From Desulfobacter postgatei 2ac9 (lineage in GTDB: Bacteria; Desulfobacterota; Desulfobacteria; Desulfobacterales; Desulfobacteraceae): DNA of 64,000 bases. Positions 37,601-46,096 of the stretch are shown here, in pieces; the first letter of the stretch is position 1; every line of letters starts with the position of its first letter. Where the stretch lies: positions 2,250,053-2,314,052 of the forward strand of contig NZ_CM001488.1 of the NCBI RefSeq assembly GCF_000233695.2, read 5' to 3'. The notes under the pieces are model-generated. The model made no database searches. It saw only the letters and a list, made by a program, of their open reading frames with translations, and was not told the origin of the DNA. A program made the position numbers and the translations under genes.

Positions 37601-38904
37601 AGCTTGCCGCTATTGCCGGTGCAATGCCAAATGGCCGGAATCCGTCAATGGATCTGGAACCGGTCTTTGCGCCCCAGGATATTTCCAAGATTCCCGACCT
37701 GTTTATGGACCGGGACCAATGCCTTGAATTTGCCGTGGGAAAAGCCGGAAACGTGCTGGGTCCCGATTTCGATATCATTGACACCTACCCGGTCCGGGTG
37801 AGGTTGCCGGATGAACCGTTGATGCTGGTGGACCGGATTATATCCGTGCATGGCGAAAAACTCTCCTTAACGTCCGGAAAAGTGGTCACCCAGCATGATG
37901 TGCATGAAAATGCCTGGTACCTGGACGGTGGCAAAGCCCCGGTCTCCATCTCCATTGAAGCGGGCCAGGCCGATCTTTTCCTTTGCTCCTGGCTGGGCAT
38001 AGACCATGTGGTCAAAGGAAAACGCAAATACAGGCTGCTTGATGCCAAGGTGACCTTTCACCGCAGCCTGCCCGTGCCTGGTGAAACCATTGAATACCAC
38101 ATTGAGATAGACCGCTTCTTAAGGCAGGGGGAGATCTATCTTTTCTTTTTTCACTACCAGGGATATATTAATCAGCTGCCTTTTATCTCCATGCGGGATG
38201 GATGCGCAGGCTTTTTTACCGAACAGGAGGTGGAAAATTCCGGGGGCATTATCCTGAAAAAAGAAGATAAGGAAATGAATCTGCCGGGACCGCCGCCTGC
38301 ATGGTTTGCCCCGGTGAAAAGGTTAAGCCTGAATGATTCGCAGGTGGATGCACTTCGCACAGGGGATCTTGAAGCAGCGTTCGGCACGGATTTTAAAGGA
38401 AAGCGCACCGGAAGAGACCAATGGCTGCCCGGCGGGCCCATGCGCCTGATCCACCGGGTGCTTGATTTGGACCCCGGAGGCGGTCGGTTCGGTATGGGCC
38501 GGATTATTGCCCAGGCGGATATCCATCCCGATGACTGGTTTCTGACCTGCCATTTCATTGATGACATGGTGATGCCGGGCACCCTGATGTATGAGTGTTG
38601 TGCGCATACCCTGCGGGTCTTTGTCCAGCGAATGGGCTGGGTGCTGCCCCATGACCACGTCTGTTATAATGTGCTGGAGAAAAACGAGAGTGATTTGAAG
38701 TGCCGGGGGCCTGTGATCCGTGCCACGAAAAAAGCCCTTTACGATATTGAAATAAAAACAATCGGGTATGAACCCCAGCCTTTTGTGACGGCGGATGCTC
38801 ATATGTTTTCAGATGATCTTGAGATTGTATTTTACAAGGATATGGGAATGAAACTTGAAGGGGCGACTCGCCTGGATCTTGGGGCGTACTGGAGGAAAGC
38901 ATGA
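34675..38904 (+). CDS. PfaC-type polyketide/PUFA synthase-like protein: KS, chain-length-factor KS, two FabA-like dehydratases
   Basis: 1409 aa. KS1 (about 1-460) has the full triad: DAACASS (Cys199), ECHGSGTPKGD and SNIGHLLTGAG. KS2 (about 475-880) keeps the fold and SGHTGAAAG, but the nucleophile position reads ADAASG, so Cys is Ala, as expected of a chain length factor. DH1 (about 1020-1190: NAWYLDGG, SIEAGQADL, YRLLDAKVTFH) and DH2 (about 1230-1400: CHFIDDMVMPGTLMYE with catalytic His) are hotdog domains in the order of PUFA synthase subunit C. ACP, KR, AT and ER domains are absent. Its TGA overlaps the oleA ATG. I infer it elongates and dehydrates acyl chains used by OleA. Confidence 0.85.
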   Translation: MGSMSLKRVDIAVVGMSGIFPGARDIRQFIANVMAKKSSVIQVPPDRWGVSADIMVDNRAGTPLPDKARSRFAGLISQSVFNPSDFDFCGADMGGHGLDNDFFHALDPVHHLALAAGIDLMANARLSKANRARTGIVLAAIALPTPGASRLTRDLFLAPNPAMPSREQAWGAGMLSAPASILARLLGLAGGSFTLDAACASSLFSIKLACEQLLSGRVDAMVAGGVSRPQSLYTQVGFTQLQALSPTGRCAPFDRDADGLVVGEGAGLVLLKRLNDALACQDTIHAVIKGWGVSNDIEGNLVAPASEGQVRAMTGAFDMAGWSFDDIQYMECHGSGTPKGDQVEVHSIMQMRQKYQCMDTALSIGSVKSNIGHLLTGAGAAGFIKTIMAMNQLLLPPSNNFNALPDDSPFKNSGVRVQDHPSAWIPARDGRPLRAAVSAFGFGGINAQILVESFKAQSRPHAVGVTPASAPKSVPCAIVGMGLISGGAECLGDFSKLILGEKSTVGRSGESRWRRFDHLPPEVRRGLTLFMDDLSIDLKDFNIPPNQMSQILPQHLMMLKAALAALADAGISAKPDASQPPRVNMGCAVGIEFDFGATDYHLRWQIQGQKKGVSSDLLDTVGPSLNFGSTLGALGGIVASRLARAFKLGGPCFTLSADAASGVTAIDIAVKSLSTGETDTFLCAAVDLAADIRSFTRDLVLSGTDPMALPSEGAVAMVLKPLDAAQRDNDRIYAVINGVAGAGGAALAGETGEQAHVSRSTAVQNSLQKALDHAGMDLKDIGLGAVTHSASHFLGAGEVCPLDNALPIFCPSALSGHTGAAAGLFTVTAAALCLYTRKFPAPLHKLPGVPKTAVAGCLTRDGIAGHVILSGCHHSGPGADTCQAAQTREKNGHTSTCIRIPVTRPPFPRALIANEAFEPARQETSFDLCTEPPNMPLPFPCDTLPGLLAHTQEITARAHERFLELSAQNTQAMAEQLAAIAGAMPNGRNPSMDLEPVFAPQDISKIPDLFMDRDQCLEFAVGKAGNVLGPDFDIIDTYPVRVRLPDEPLMLVDRIISVHGEKLSLTSGKVVTQHDVHENAWYLDGGKAPVSISIEAGQADLFLCSWLGIDHVVKGKRKYRLLDAKVTFHRSLPVPGETIEYHIEIDRFLRQGEIYLFFFHYQGYINQLPFISMRDGCAGFFTEQEVENSGGIILKKEDKEMNLPGPPPAWFAPVKRLSLNDSQVDALRTGDLEAAFGTDFKGKRTGRDQWLPGGPMRLIHRVLDLDPGGGRFGMGRIIAQADIHPDDWFLTCHFIDDMVMPGTLMYECCAHTLRVFVQRMGWVLPHDHVCYNVLEKNESDLKCRGPVIRATKKALYDIEIKTIGYEPQPFVTADAHMFSDDLEIVFYKDMGMKLEGATRLDLGAYWRKA

Positions 38905-39953
38905 AGTACGACAAGGTGTTTATTGAATCCTTTGGATATGAGCTGGCACCCCACATCGTGACCAGTCGGGAAATTGATGAAAAACTCGCCCCTTTTTTTG
39001 AGGCTGTGGGATTTGTGCCGGGCCAGCTGGAGGCTTTAACCGGCATCCGGGAGCGCCGGTACTGGGATGAGGACCATACCCTGGCCGAACATGCGGCTGT
39101 GGCAGGGAAGCGGGCCCTGGATGAAGCAGGTATCAGTCCCAAAGAACTGGGGGCCCTGTGTTTCTGCGGGGTGTGCCAGGACGGGTTTGAACCGGCTACA
39201 TCCTGTGCGGTGGCAGACAAGATCGGGGTGGGGCCGCGGACCCATGTATATGATGTAAAATCTGCCTGCCTTGGCATGATTACGGGCATGGTTCATGTGG
39301 CCAATGAGATTCAGCTCGGGCATATTAAAGCAGGACTGGTGGTCTCCTGCGAGTCGGCCCGGCAGATTGTGGACGCCACCATTGAAGAGATTAACACCCA
39401 TAAAAGCATTGATTTTTACAGAGAAGCTGTGGCTACCATGACCGGCGGCTCCGGGGCTGCGGCAATTCTGCTCACCGACGGAACCCTGGGCAAATCCTCG
39501 ACCCAGCGCCATGCGGTCAAAGGCGGGGTGGTGAACAATGCCATCCGTCACTGGGCGCTTTGTTCCTGGGGATTTGAAGATAAGGGGATGCCTACGGATT
39601 CAAGGGTGATCATGCGTACCAATGCCCAGAAAGTGCTTGACCACGGCGTGGAACTGGTCGTGGAAACTTATGAATTGTTCCGCAAAGAGTTCAATTTGCC
39701 TGCGGATAAACCGGATAAAATAGTTGGTCACCAGGTGGGGGAGGGCCATCACAATAGATTTTATACGGCCATGAATATTGACCGGAAAAAGGATTTTTCA
39801 ACCTTTCCTTTCCTGGGAAATGTGGGCTCCGTGTCCCTGCCGATTTCGGCGGCCATTGCCGATGAACGCGGGTTTTTTGTGCCAGGAGATTTTGTGGTAT
39901 TTGTGGGGGTTGGGTCCGGACTTAACTGCTATTTTCTGGGGGTGGAATGGTAA
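38901..39953 (+). CDS. oleA: OleA: head-to-head acyl-CoA condensing enzyme (3-oxoacyl-ACP synthase III family)
   Basis: 350 aa thiolase-fold protein. The active-site Cys123 lies in DVKSACLGM, His in GHQVGEGHHNRF and Asn in FPFLGNVGSVSLP, giving the Cys-His-Asn triad of FabH-like enzymes. The upstream FEPATS glutamate (Glu97) corresponds to the OleA-specific base. OleA makes 2-alkyl-3-ketoacids from two acyl chains. Alternatives are other KASIII enzymes, but adjacency to OleB and OleC fixes the reading. The ATG overlaps the PfaC-like stop by 4 nt and its stop overlaps oleB. Confidence 0.85.
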   Translation: MKYDKVFIESFGYELAPHIVTSREIDEKLAPFFEAVGFVPGQLEALTGIRERRYWDEDHTLAEHAAVAGKRALDEAGISPKELGALCFCGVCQDGFEPATSCAVADKIGVGPRTHVYDVKSACLGMITGMVHVANEIQLGHIKAGLVVSCESARQIVDATIEEINTHKSIDFYREAVATMTGGSGAAAILLTDGTLGKSSTQRHAVKGGVVNNAIRHWALCSWGFEDKGMPTDSRVIMRTNAQKVLDHGVELVVETYELFRKEFNLPADKPDKIVGHQVGEGHHNRFYTAMNIDRKKDFSTFPFLGNVGSVSLPISAAIADERGFFVPGDFVVFVGVGSGLNCYFLGVEW

Positions 39954-40858
39954 CAAGAATTATCAACGGGCAGCGGACTTCCACCACAGGGTTTGAGCGC
40001 CTTTATCCATTTGGACCCCATTATGCCAGGATTAACGGGCATCAAATGCATTATGTGGATCAGGGAAAAGGCAGGCCTGTACTCATGGTCCACGGCAACC
40101 CCACCTGGTCCTTTTATTTTCGTCATCTGATCAGAGGATTGTCCGGCCGTTTCAGGACCATTGCCCCGGACCACATCGGGTGCGGATTTTCAGATAAGCC
40201 TTCGGCGAAAACTTATGATTACACCCTGGATCAACGGGTGTCGGATCTGGATGCCCTGATCCGCCGGCTGGATATCAATGAAAAAATATCGCTGATCGTC
40301 CATGATTGGGGTGGGATGATCGGGCTTTCCTGGGCCCTGGACAATCTGGAACGGGTGGACAAAATTGTTATCACCAATACCTCGGGATTTTTTCTGCCGG
40401 CTTCCAAACGCTTGCCGGCAGCGCTTTGGATCATTAAATATCTTTTTCCCTTTGCCGTGCCTGCTGTTTTAGGCGCCAACATATTTGCCCGGGGTGCCTT
40501 ATATCTTGCCGCCGAAACCCGGCTGTCCCAATCCGTGAAAAAAGGTCTTGTTGCCCCATACAACAGTTGGCAAAATCGCATTGCCACCTTAAAATTTGTC
40601 CAGGATATACCGATAACAGCAAAAGACAGAAGTTATGCCAGGGTTCAAAAAGTCGATCAAGGCCTTTGCGCCCTTGACCCGGATCGGTTAATGTTTTTAT
40701 GGGGAACCCGGGATTTTGTTTTTGATATTCACTTTCTTGAGGAATTTAAAAACAGATTTCCCCGAACCTCTGCCCATGTATTTGAGGATGCCGGTCATTA
40801 CCTGTTCGAAGATAAGCCCGGTCCATGCCTTAAATTGATTCAAAAATTTTTGTCCTGA
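39947..40858 (+). CDS. oleB: OleB: alpha/beta hydrolase, beta-lactone decarboxylase
   Basis: 303 aa, haloalkane-dehalogenase-like hydrolase. Oxyanion motif HGNPTWSFYFRH, nucleophile elbow VHDWGGMIG with Asp120 in place of Ser, and a C-terminal His in EDAGHYLFED. Asp-nucleophile hydrolases next to OleA/OleC are OleB, which turns the cis-beta-lactone into an olefin with CO2 loss. The gene overlaps oleA by 7 nt. It is a separate gene here, unlike the OleBC fusions of some bacteria. Confidence 0.85.
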   Translation: MVTRIINGQRTSTTGFERLYPFGPHYARINGHQMHYVDQGKGRPVLMVHGNPTWSFYFRHLIRGLSGRFRTIAPDHIGCGFSDKPSAKTYDYTLDQRVSDLDALIRRLDINEKISLIVHDWGGMIGLSWALDNLERVDKIVITNTSGFFLPASKRLPAALWIIKYLFPFAVPAVLGANIFARGALYLAAETRLSQSVKKGLVAPYNSWQNRIATLKFVQDIPITAKDRSYARVQKVDQGLCALDPDRLMFLWGTRDFVFDIHFLEEFKNRFPRTSAHVFEDAGHYLFEDKPGPCLKLIQKFLS

Positions 40859-40932
40859 CATTTTCTTCTTTTTTAGATTTTGACTTTCAGCCCCATTCCG
40901 GATAAATTGGGACCGGGTAAATATTAGGTGCT

Positions 40933-41616
40933 ATGGGACTATTAAAAAAGAAAAAAAAAGATGAGTCGTCGGAACCGATCGAACAGGCCCAGGGCAAAGA
41001 TGGCGGTGATCCCAAGGCCGCTAAAGCCAAACCTAAAAATAAAGGTTTGTTCAAAAAGCTGATTATTCTTCTGCTCATTTTGGGAATACTTGGCGGGGGC
41101 GGATTCTTTGTGTACACCAAATTTTTAAGTTCTGATAACCAAAACGACCTGGGTTATCAACCTGGAACCCTTACCCATGTCTCCCTGCCCGGGGAGATAC
41201 TCGCCTTTTGTTTTGCCCGTATGCCCGACCTTTACGATGCCCTGGTGGCATTTAACGGTGAAATGGATTTGTTTGAGGCTGAAATTGCCCGTATTGATGC
41301 AGTGGCCACCAAATATCCGGATCAAAAGAAAATTGCCGACGGCCAAAAAAAAATATGGGAAAAGGGAAAGGATTCTTTAAAAAAAACTTTTGAAAAGTTG
41401 GAAAAACCCATTAAAGAAACCTTTGTATTGTTCCAGGTCAACCAGGCTGCGGGACAGGAAAAAATTGATCAAACTGCTGAACAGATGATTCTGGACGCCG
41501 GTGACGCCCTGAAAAAAGCCCAAGAACAGACAGCCCCGCTGAAGAACGCCATGCCCAAGGCCCCCGAAGGCATGGTCAAAGGAACCCTGTATAAAATAAA
41601 AAAAATGTTCTTATGA
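40933..41616 (+). CDS. Single-pass membrane protein with basic N-terminus and helical domain, unknown function
   Basis: 227 aa. A Lys-rich cytosolic tail (MGLLKKKKKDE, then KAAKAKPKNKGLFKK), one membrane helix (LIILLLILGILGGGGFFVY, about residues 38-57) and a mostly helical, Lys/Glu/Gln-rich domain predicted to be coiled coil. It lies between oleB and oleC, 74 nt behind oleB, and its TGA overlaps the oleC ATG (ATGA). The place in the operon would usually hold oleD, but this is no reductase: there is no Rossmann motif. I infer a scaffold or membrane anchor for the Ole enzymes. Confidence 0.75.
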   Translation: MGLLKKKKKDESSEPIEQAQGKDGGDPKAAKAKPKNKGLFKKLIILLLILGILGGGGFFVYTKFLSSDNQNDLGYQPGTLTHVSLPGEILAFCFARMPDLYDALVAFNGEMDLFEAEIARIDAVATKYPDQKKIADGQKKIWEKGKDSLKKTFEKLEKPIKETFVLFQVNQAAGQEKIDQTAEQMILDAGDALKKAQEQTAPLKNAMPKAPEGMVKGTLYKIKKMFL

Positions 41617-43265
41617 CACGCTATACAAATATTGCCCAAAGCCTGAAACACTCCGCGCAAATCTATCCATTCAAACGGGCCGTGGTCTACCCGGCCTCAC
41701 GGGATAGCTCCGGGCGCGTCCTTTACAGCCAACTGACTTTTTCCCAGCTTGACCGGCAGTCCGACAGCCTTGCCGCAGGGCTTGACAGCATCGGCATTGG
41801 CCGGGGAACCCGTACCATTTTAATGGTACCCCCGGGTATGGAGTTTTTTCTTACGGTGTTTGCCATGTTCAAAGTCGGGGCTGTGCCGGTGGTGGTGGAT
41901 CCCGGCATGGGGATTGACCGGATGTTGCAATGCCTTGTCCAAAGTCGACCCAAGGCATTTATCGGTATTGAAAAGGCCCATGTGCTTAGAACCCTGCGCC
42001 CCGGTTTTTTTAAGACCGTGAAACGATGGGTGACCGTGGGCAGAAAGTGGTTCTGGGGCGGCTACACCCTGAACCAGTTGATGAACAGGTTCCCGGGCGC
42101 GCCTTTCAAATCGGTACAGACCACGGAGAACGAAACCGCTGCCATTGTATTTACCACCGGCTCCACAGGGCCTGCCAAGGGCGTTATTTATACCCATGGA
42201 AATTTTGAGGCCCAGATTCGTCAAATCCAATCCCATTTTAAGATTTCAGCCGATGAGATTGACCTGCCCACCTTTCCGCTTTTTGCACTGTTTGATCCTG
42301 CCTTGGGGATGACGGCGGTGATTCCGGACATGGATCCCACAAAACCGGCCCTGGTGAATCCCGTAAAAATTGTCGAAGCCATAGAAAATCATGGCGTGAC
42401 CAATATGTTTGCATCCCCGGCCCTTTTGAACCGGGTGGGAAAATACGGTAAGGAAAACGGCATCAAACTGCCCTCATTGCGCCGGGTGGTCTCTGCCGGC
42501 GCACCTGTCAATCCGGCCAATATTGAACAGTTTTCATCCATGCTCTCCGATGATACCCAGATTCATACACCTTACGGGGCCACGGAAGCGGTTCCTATCA
42601 TATCCATCGGCTCCCATGAAATCCTTTCGGAAACGAAAAAACTTTCGGAATATGGTTTTGGCATGTGCGTGGGCCGGCCCATTGGAGATACACAGGTGAA
42701 ATTGATCAAGATTTCAGATGAGCCCATCACCCGGATCCAGGATCTCATAGAGGTGCCTGAAAACAATGTGGGGGAAATCGCGGTAAAAGGAGATCTTGTG
42801 ACTGAGCATTATTTTAACGATGCCAATGCCGATCTTCTGGCGAAAATACCGGATACGGACGGCAAAATATGGCACAGGATGGGAGATTTGGGCTGGAAGG
42901 ATTCAAAGGGCAGAATCTGGTTTTGCGGCAGAAAGGCCCACCGGGTTGAAACCGGAAAAGAGACCTTGTTCTCCATCCCCGTCGAAGCCATATTCAACAA
43001 TCATGAAAAGGTCTACCGCAGTGCGCTCGCAGGCGTCGGCCCTAAAAATTGTCAGATTCCGGTGGTTTTTGTGGAGCCTTTTGAAAAAATATCCGATGAA
43101 AAGCAATTTATCCGGGAGCTCTCCTATCTTGCCCATAAAAATCCTTTGACCGCCGGGATTAAATACATTTTCATTGAATATAAATTCCCGGTGGATATTC
43201 GACACAACTCCAAAATTTTCAGGGAAAAACTGGCAATCAAGGCCCAGGAGCTAATCAGTGGATAA
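41613..43265 (+). CDS. oleC: OleC: beta-lactone synthetase (acyl-CoA ligase-like)
   Basis: 550 aa ANL-superfamily enzyme. AMP-binding loop VFTTGSTGPAKGVIYTHGNFEAQ, the A5-type PYGATEAVP, and the C-terminal hinge WHRMGDLGWKDSKGRIWFCGRKAHRVE are present. OleC converts the 2-alkyl-3-hydroxyacid to a cis-beta-lactone using ATP. The GRKxHRVET hinge differs from ordinary acyl-CoA ligases and is shared by OleC proteins. Last gene of the operon. The immediate partner OleD (2-alkyl-3-ketoacid reductase) is not encoded within this window. Confidence 0.85.
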   Translation: MTRYTNIAQSLKHSAQIYPFKRAVVYPASRDSSGRVLYSQLTFSQLDRQSDSLAAGLDSIGIGRGTRTILMVPPGMEFFLTVFAMFKVGAVPVVVDPGMGIDRMLQCLVQSRPKAFIGIEKAHVLRTLRPGFFKTVKRWVTVGRKWFWGGYTLNQLMNRFPGAPFKSVQTTENETAAIVFTTGSTGPAKGVIYTHGNFEAQIRQIQSHFKISADEIDLPTFPLFALFDPALGMTAVIPDMDPTKPALVNPVKIVEAIENHGVTNMFASPALLNRVGKYGKENGIKLPSLRRVVSAGAPVNPANIEQFSSMLSDDTQIHTPYGATEAVPIISIGSHEILSETKKLSEYGFGMCVGRPIGDTQVKLIKISDEPITRIQDLIEVPENNVGEIAVKGDLVTEHYFNDANADLLAKIPDTDGKIWHRMGDLGWKDSKGRIWFCGRKAHRVETGKETLFSIPVEAIFNNHEKVYRSALAGVGPKNCQIPVVFVEPFEKISDEKQFIRELSYLAHKNPLTAGIKYIFIEYKFPVDIRHNSKIFREKLAIKAQELISG

Positions 43266-43399
43266 GATTCAAACCATGAAACGATGAAATAGAAAATTCC
43301 CTGTGACCGCGTAATCGGCAAAAACGCAAAATTAACCGGATTTGCCGGTACTCTTGATATTAAGCAGGCGCTTCTGGATCTGGAACGGTTCTGAAACCG

Positions 43400-43693
43400 T
43401 CATGTTATGTTGTGGGTGGAAAGTGCATCAGCGGCTGCCATGCACACGGCCACCGATGACCGGGGGGCTTCGGCTGAAAATACTGCATCTTCTTTTAAAA
43501 ACGTCGCACGCCAATGGGTTTCGGTCAGACTTTTGGGGCACATATCTTTTAACTGAAAGGTAAAGCCTTGGGTTTCAAGAATCCCGGCAAGTTCCATGGC
43601 CGCATTAATGTTATAGACGGCCTGATCGGGAACTGACTCGCCAAGAAGCTGTTTGAGTTGTTTTTCTAAACGTTCAATTGCTGATTCGGACAT
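43400..43693 (-). CDS. Hypothetical protein
   Basis: 97 aa, cytosolic. An N-terminal amphipathic helix (SAIERLEKQLKQLLGE), then FQLKDMCPKSLTETHWRATFLKED and SVAVCMAAADALS, a layout reminiscent of small alpha-beta sandwich (phage ABA-like) domains. I do not recognise the family. SD GGGAGAA precedes the ATG. It lies convergent to oleC. Confidence 0.5.
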   Translation of the reverse strand: MSESAIERLEKQLKQLLGESVPDQAVYNINAAMELAGILETQGFTFQLKDMCPKSLTETHWRATFLKEDAVFSAEAPRSSVAVCMAAADALSTHNIT

Positions 43694-43905
43694 TATGTTC
43701 TCCCATACAAAGGTGGTTCTATTTTCTCAATTCATTGCTCATAGCTGTTTACCAACTTCTGGAGTGTACGCCGAATCAGGTGACGGTGAAAAGGAATTTT
43801 TAATTTTGGAATGAATAAAAATTGATATGCGATAGTATCGGTTCTGTGAAAGGGGTGAGACCGAATTAATTAGCCGACCTCACCCCACTCAATTTACTTT
43901 GCCAA

Positions 43906-44115
43906 TTACCCTTCAAGTTTGAATGAGACTTTTAATTTTACCCGGTATCCCACAATCCGGTTGTCTTCAAGCCGCATATCCATTTCTGTCACCTGGGCCA
44001 CCCGCATATCCCTCAAGGTTTTATCGGCGGTTGACACAGCTGCCTTGGCGGCATCCTCCCAGGATTTTTCGGAAAACCCAACTAATTCGATGATTTTGTA
44101 AACGCTATTTTCCAT
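43906..44115 (-). CDS. Dodecin family flavin-binding protein
   Basis: 69 aa. VYKIIELVGFSEKSWEDAAKAAVSTADKTLRD, VTEMDMRLEDNRIVGYRVKLKVSF is the dodecin fold, a dodecameric store for riboflavin/FMN; the Trp that stacks on flavin is in KSWEDA. SD AGGAGG is well placed. Monocistronic in an AT-rich stretch. Its function here may be flavin buffering. Confidence 0.85.
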   Translation of the reverse strand: MENSVYKIIELVGFSEKSWEDAAKAAVSTADKTLRDMRVAQVTEMDMRLEDNRIVGYRVKLKVSFKLEG

Positions 44116-44426
44116 GATAACCTCCTAAAAATTAAAAGTTCGGGTTTACTAACGATAAAATAGCACATAAGAGACTTTAATAAGCTGCCTGAACGCATTT
44201 GAATTTGAGATTTGAATGTGCCAATTCCACATTAGCTTTATAACAACGGAAGTCTTTGTTTGAGCTTTATCCAGCACGACCTGCAATTAACAACTGATGC
44301 GATTTTCCCAGCAGGAACAATAAAACGTCACGGTATTGCGAAAAACAGATGTGTGCATTTTGAGGTAGAGAAGCAACTTATTAATACTATTATACAGACA
44401 GTATATTAATTTGTGTAGACTTTTTT
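44116..44426. other. Intergenic region without features
   Basis: About 311 bp of AT-rich sequence between the dodecin and radical-SAM genes. I see no ORF, RNA gene or clear terminator. Confidence 0.5.
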
Positions 44427-46085
44427 TCAAACGCCTGCTGGAAGGAGAACAAGCTCTTGAATGAATTTTCTACATAAATCGATACTGTGGGGATGATGGT
44501 AAATGCCGCCCTCATGATCCATTCCTCTGGGAATGCCGTCTGTTAAGAACATCCGGATTAAAAGGATGCTGGCCTTGTATCTGTCCATTTTCCCATGGCA
44601 GCTGTTTTCAATGTCTAAAACTTCGCCGGCACTTAACGCCTCAGGCAAAACACCATTTGGCTCCACACAGAATTTAAGAAAATTTAAAATTCTTGCCAGG
44701 CGTAAAAGCGTGACCGCTTCAAGCCTGGAAGTCCTATCCGGCACTGGAAAGGCTGTGGAGCGCATTAAGGTAAACTCATTGGGCAGCAACTGCTGTTGTT
44801 CACACAGGGTATAATCCGCACTGCCCGGGGCCGGATAATAAATGGAGAGGCCGGCAATGGTTCTTCTGGCCGCAAGTGCCAAAAGATCATTTAAGGTGGT
44901 TTCTGCTGTCTGAGCTGGAGCGGCCCCAATGAGATAAGAGACACAATCCATATCCAGTTCTTTGGCGATCTCCAGCACCCTGTCATGGGCATCTCTGACG
45001 TCAGGGCGTTTAAAGCGCTTTAACTGGGTTGCACTGAAAGAGCCCACGGACAGGTTCAGGGTTTTGAAGCCGGATGCTTTCATGGCCGTCAGGATCTCGG
45101 TGTCAAGGGATGGGGGAAAAAGCCCGTTCATGGCCCGAAGTTCAATATCCTCTCCCTTGAATATTTGCCGGATGCCGTGTAAAAGCTCCAGTACCCATGA
45201 TTTTTTAAGGGTTAGGTTTTCATCCTCAAAATCAATGAAGCCAATCTGTTTAGACCTGGCCTGCAATTTGATTTCATCAAGAACATCATTAACCGGGCGC
45301 ATCCGAAAATTCGCGTAATTGCTGGATGCAGACACCGCGCAATATGAACAGGAAAAAGGACACCCTCTTGACGCCACAATGGTGATGGCTGCTTTTTTAT
45401 TGCGCCGGTAAAAGTGCCAGTCGATTTTATCCAAAGCATTCTGGTCAAGCCCATGGGGAGAATCTGCCCAGGCCGGCGGATTGAGTACAATACCATTGCC
45501 CAGCCTGAAACCGATGCCGTTGATTTGTCTTAAATCATCTGCGTCAGGTAAGCTGCCTGGGGGGTGGCTTTTTAACAGTTGTGCAAGCTGTACCATGGGC
45601 GTCTCGCCTTCTCCCTGGATGACAAAATCAATCTCGTCGTTTTCGAGGCAGTTTTTGGGAAACTGGGTGGCATGATGCCCCCCAAGAACAATAAAGGCGT
45701 TGGGCCAGAATCGTTTCACGGCCCGTGCCGTGTCCAGGGCCTGGTCCCAATAAGGGGTGAACAAGGCAGATATGCCCACTAAAAAAGGCTTTTCCTGTTT
45801 GACCAGATTTGCAATATGCTCAAAACTGTAGCCAAAGTGTCTGTAATGGTGGAACAAGGAGAACAAGGTAATATCGGTTTTCCCGTAATAGGGAACCAGG
45901 TGATCAAACCCTTTCGGGTATTCAATAATCTTTGATTTATCCCTGGCAAGCGCATCAATGACGGTGCATGAAAATCCGGCCTGTTCCAGCTCCTTGGCAA
46001 TACAGGCCAGTCCGTAGGGAATGGTGCGTTTCTTTGTCAGGTAAAATTCCCGGATGGGCGGGGCGATTAATATAACATCCGGCAT
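44427..46085 (-). CDS. B12-binding-domain radical SAM protein
   Basis: 552 aa from the ATG at 46085. N-terminal cobalamin-binding-like domain (DVILIAPP, GISALFTPYWDQALDTARAV, VLGGHHATQFPK), then a radical SAM core with CPFSCSYC (three Cys for [4Fe-4S]) and the usual GFIDFEDENLTLKK. The C-terminus is helical. This class makes C-C or C-S bonds or methylates unactivated carbons; the substrate is unknown. The frame extends upstream to 46160 into the MFS gene, and 46085 fits the family start with a weak SD that overlaps the MFS stop. Probably co-transcribed with the MFS gene. Confidence 0.8.
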   Translation of the reverse strand: MPDVILIAPPIREFYLTKKRTIPYGLACIAKELEQAGFSCTVIDALARDKSKIIEYPKGFDHLVPYYGKTDITLFSLFHHYRHFGYSFEHIANLVKQEKPFLVGISALFTPYWDQALDTARAVKRFWPNAFIVLGGHHATQFPKNCLENDEIDFVIQGEGETPMVQLAQLLKSHPPGSLPDADDLRQINGIGFRLGNGIVLNPPAWADSPHGLDQNALDKIDWHFYRRNKKAAITIVASRGCPFSCSYCAVSASSNYANFRMRPVNDVLDEIKLQARSKQIGFIDFEDENLTLKKSWVLELLHGIRQIFKGEDIELRAMNGLFPPSLDTEILTAMKASGFKTLNLSVGSFSATQLKRFKRPDVRDAHDRVLEIAKELDMDCVSYLIGAAPAQTAETTLNDLLALAARRTIAGLSIYYPAPGSADYTLCEQQQLLPNEFTLMRSTAFPVPDRTSRLEAVTLLRLARILNFLKFCVEPNGVLPEALSAGEVLDIENSCHGKMDRYKASILLIRMFLTDGIPRGMDHEGGIYHHPHSIDLCRKFIQELVLLPAGV

Positions 46086-46096
46086 GGGCTGTGTGC

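Noticed and set aside
38555-39289. Minus-strand frame across the pfaC-like/oleA junction
   Set aside because: It crosses two strongly supported plus-strand genes and has no family match.
43266-43393. Short plus-strand frame after oleC (ends ...LLDLERF)
   Set aside because: About 36 codons, with no start codon or SD in frame; too little to call.
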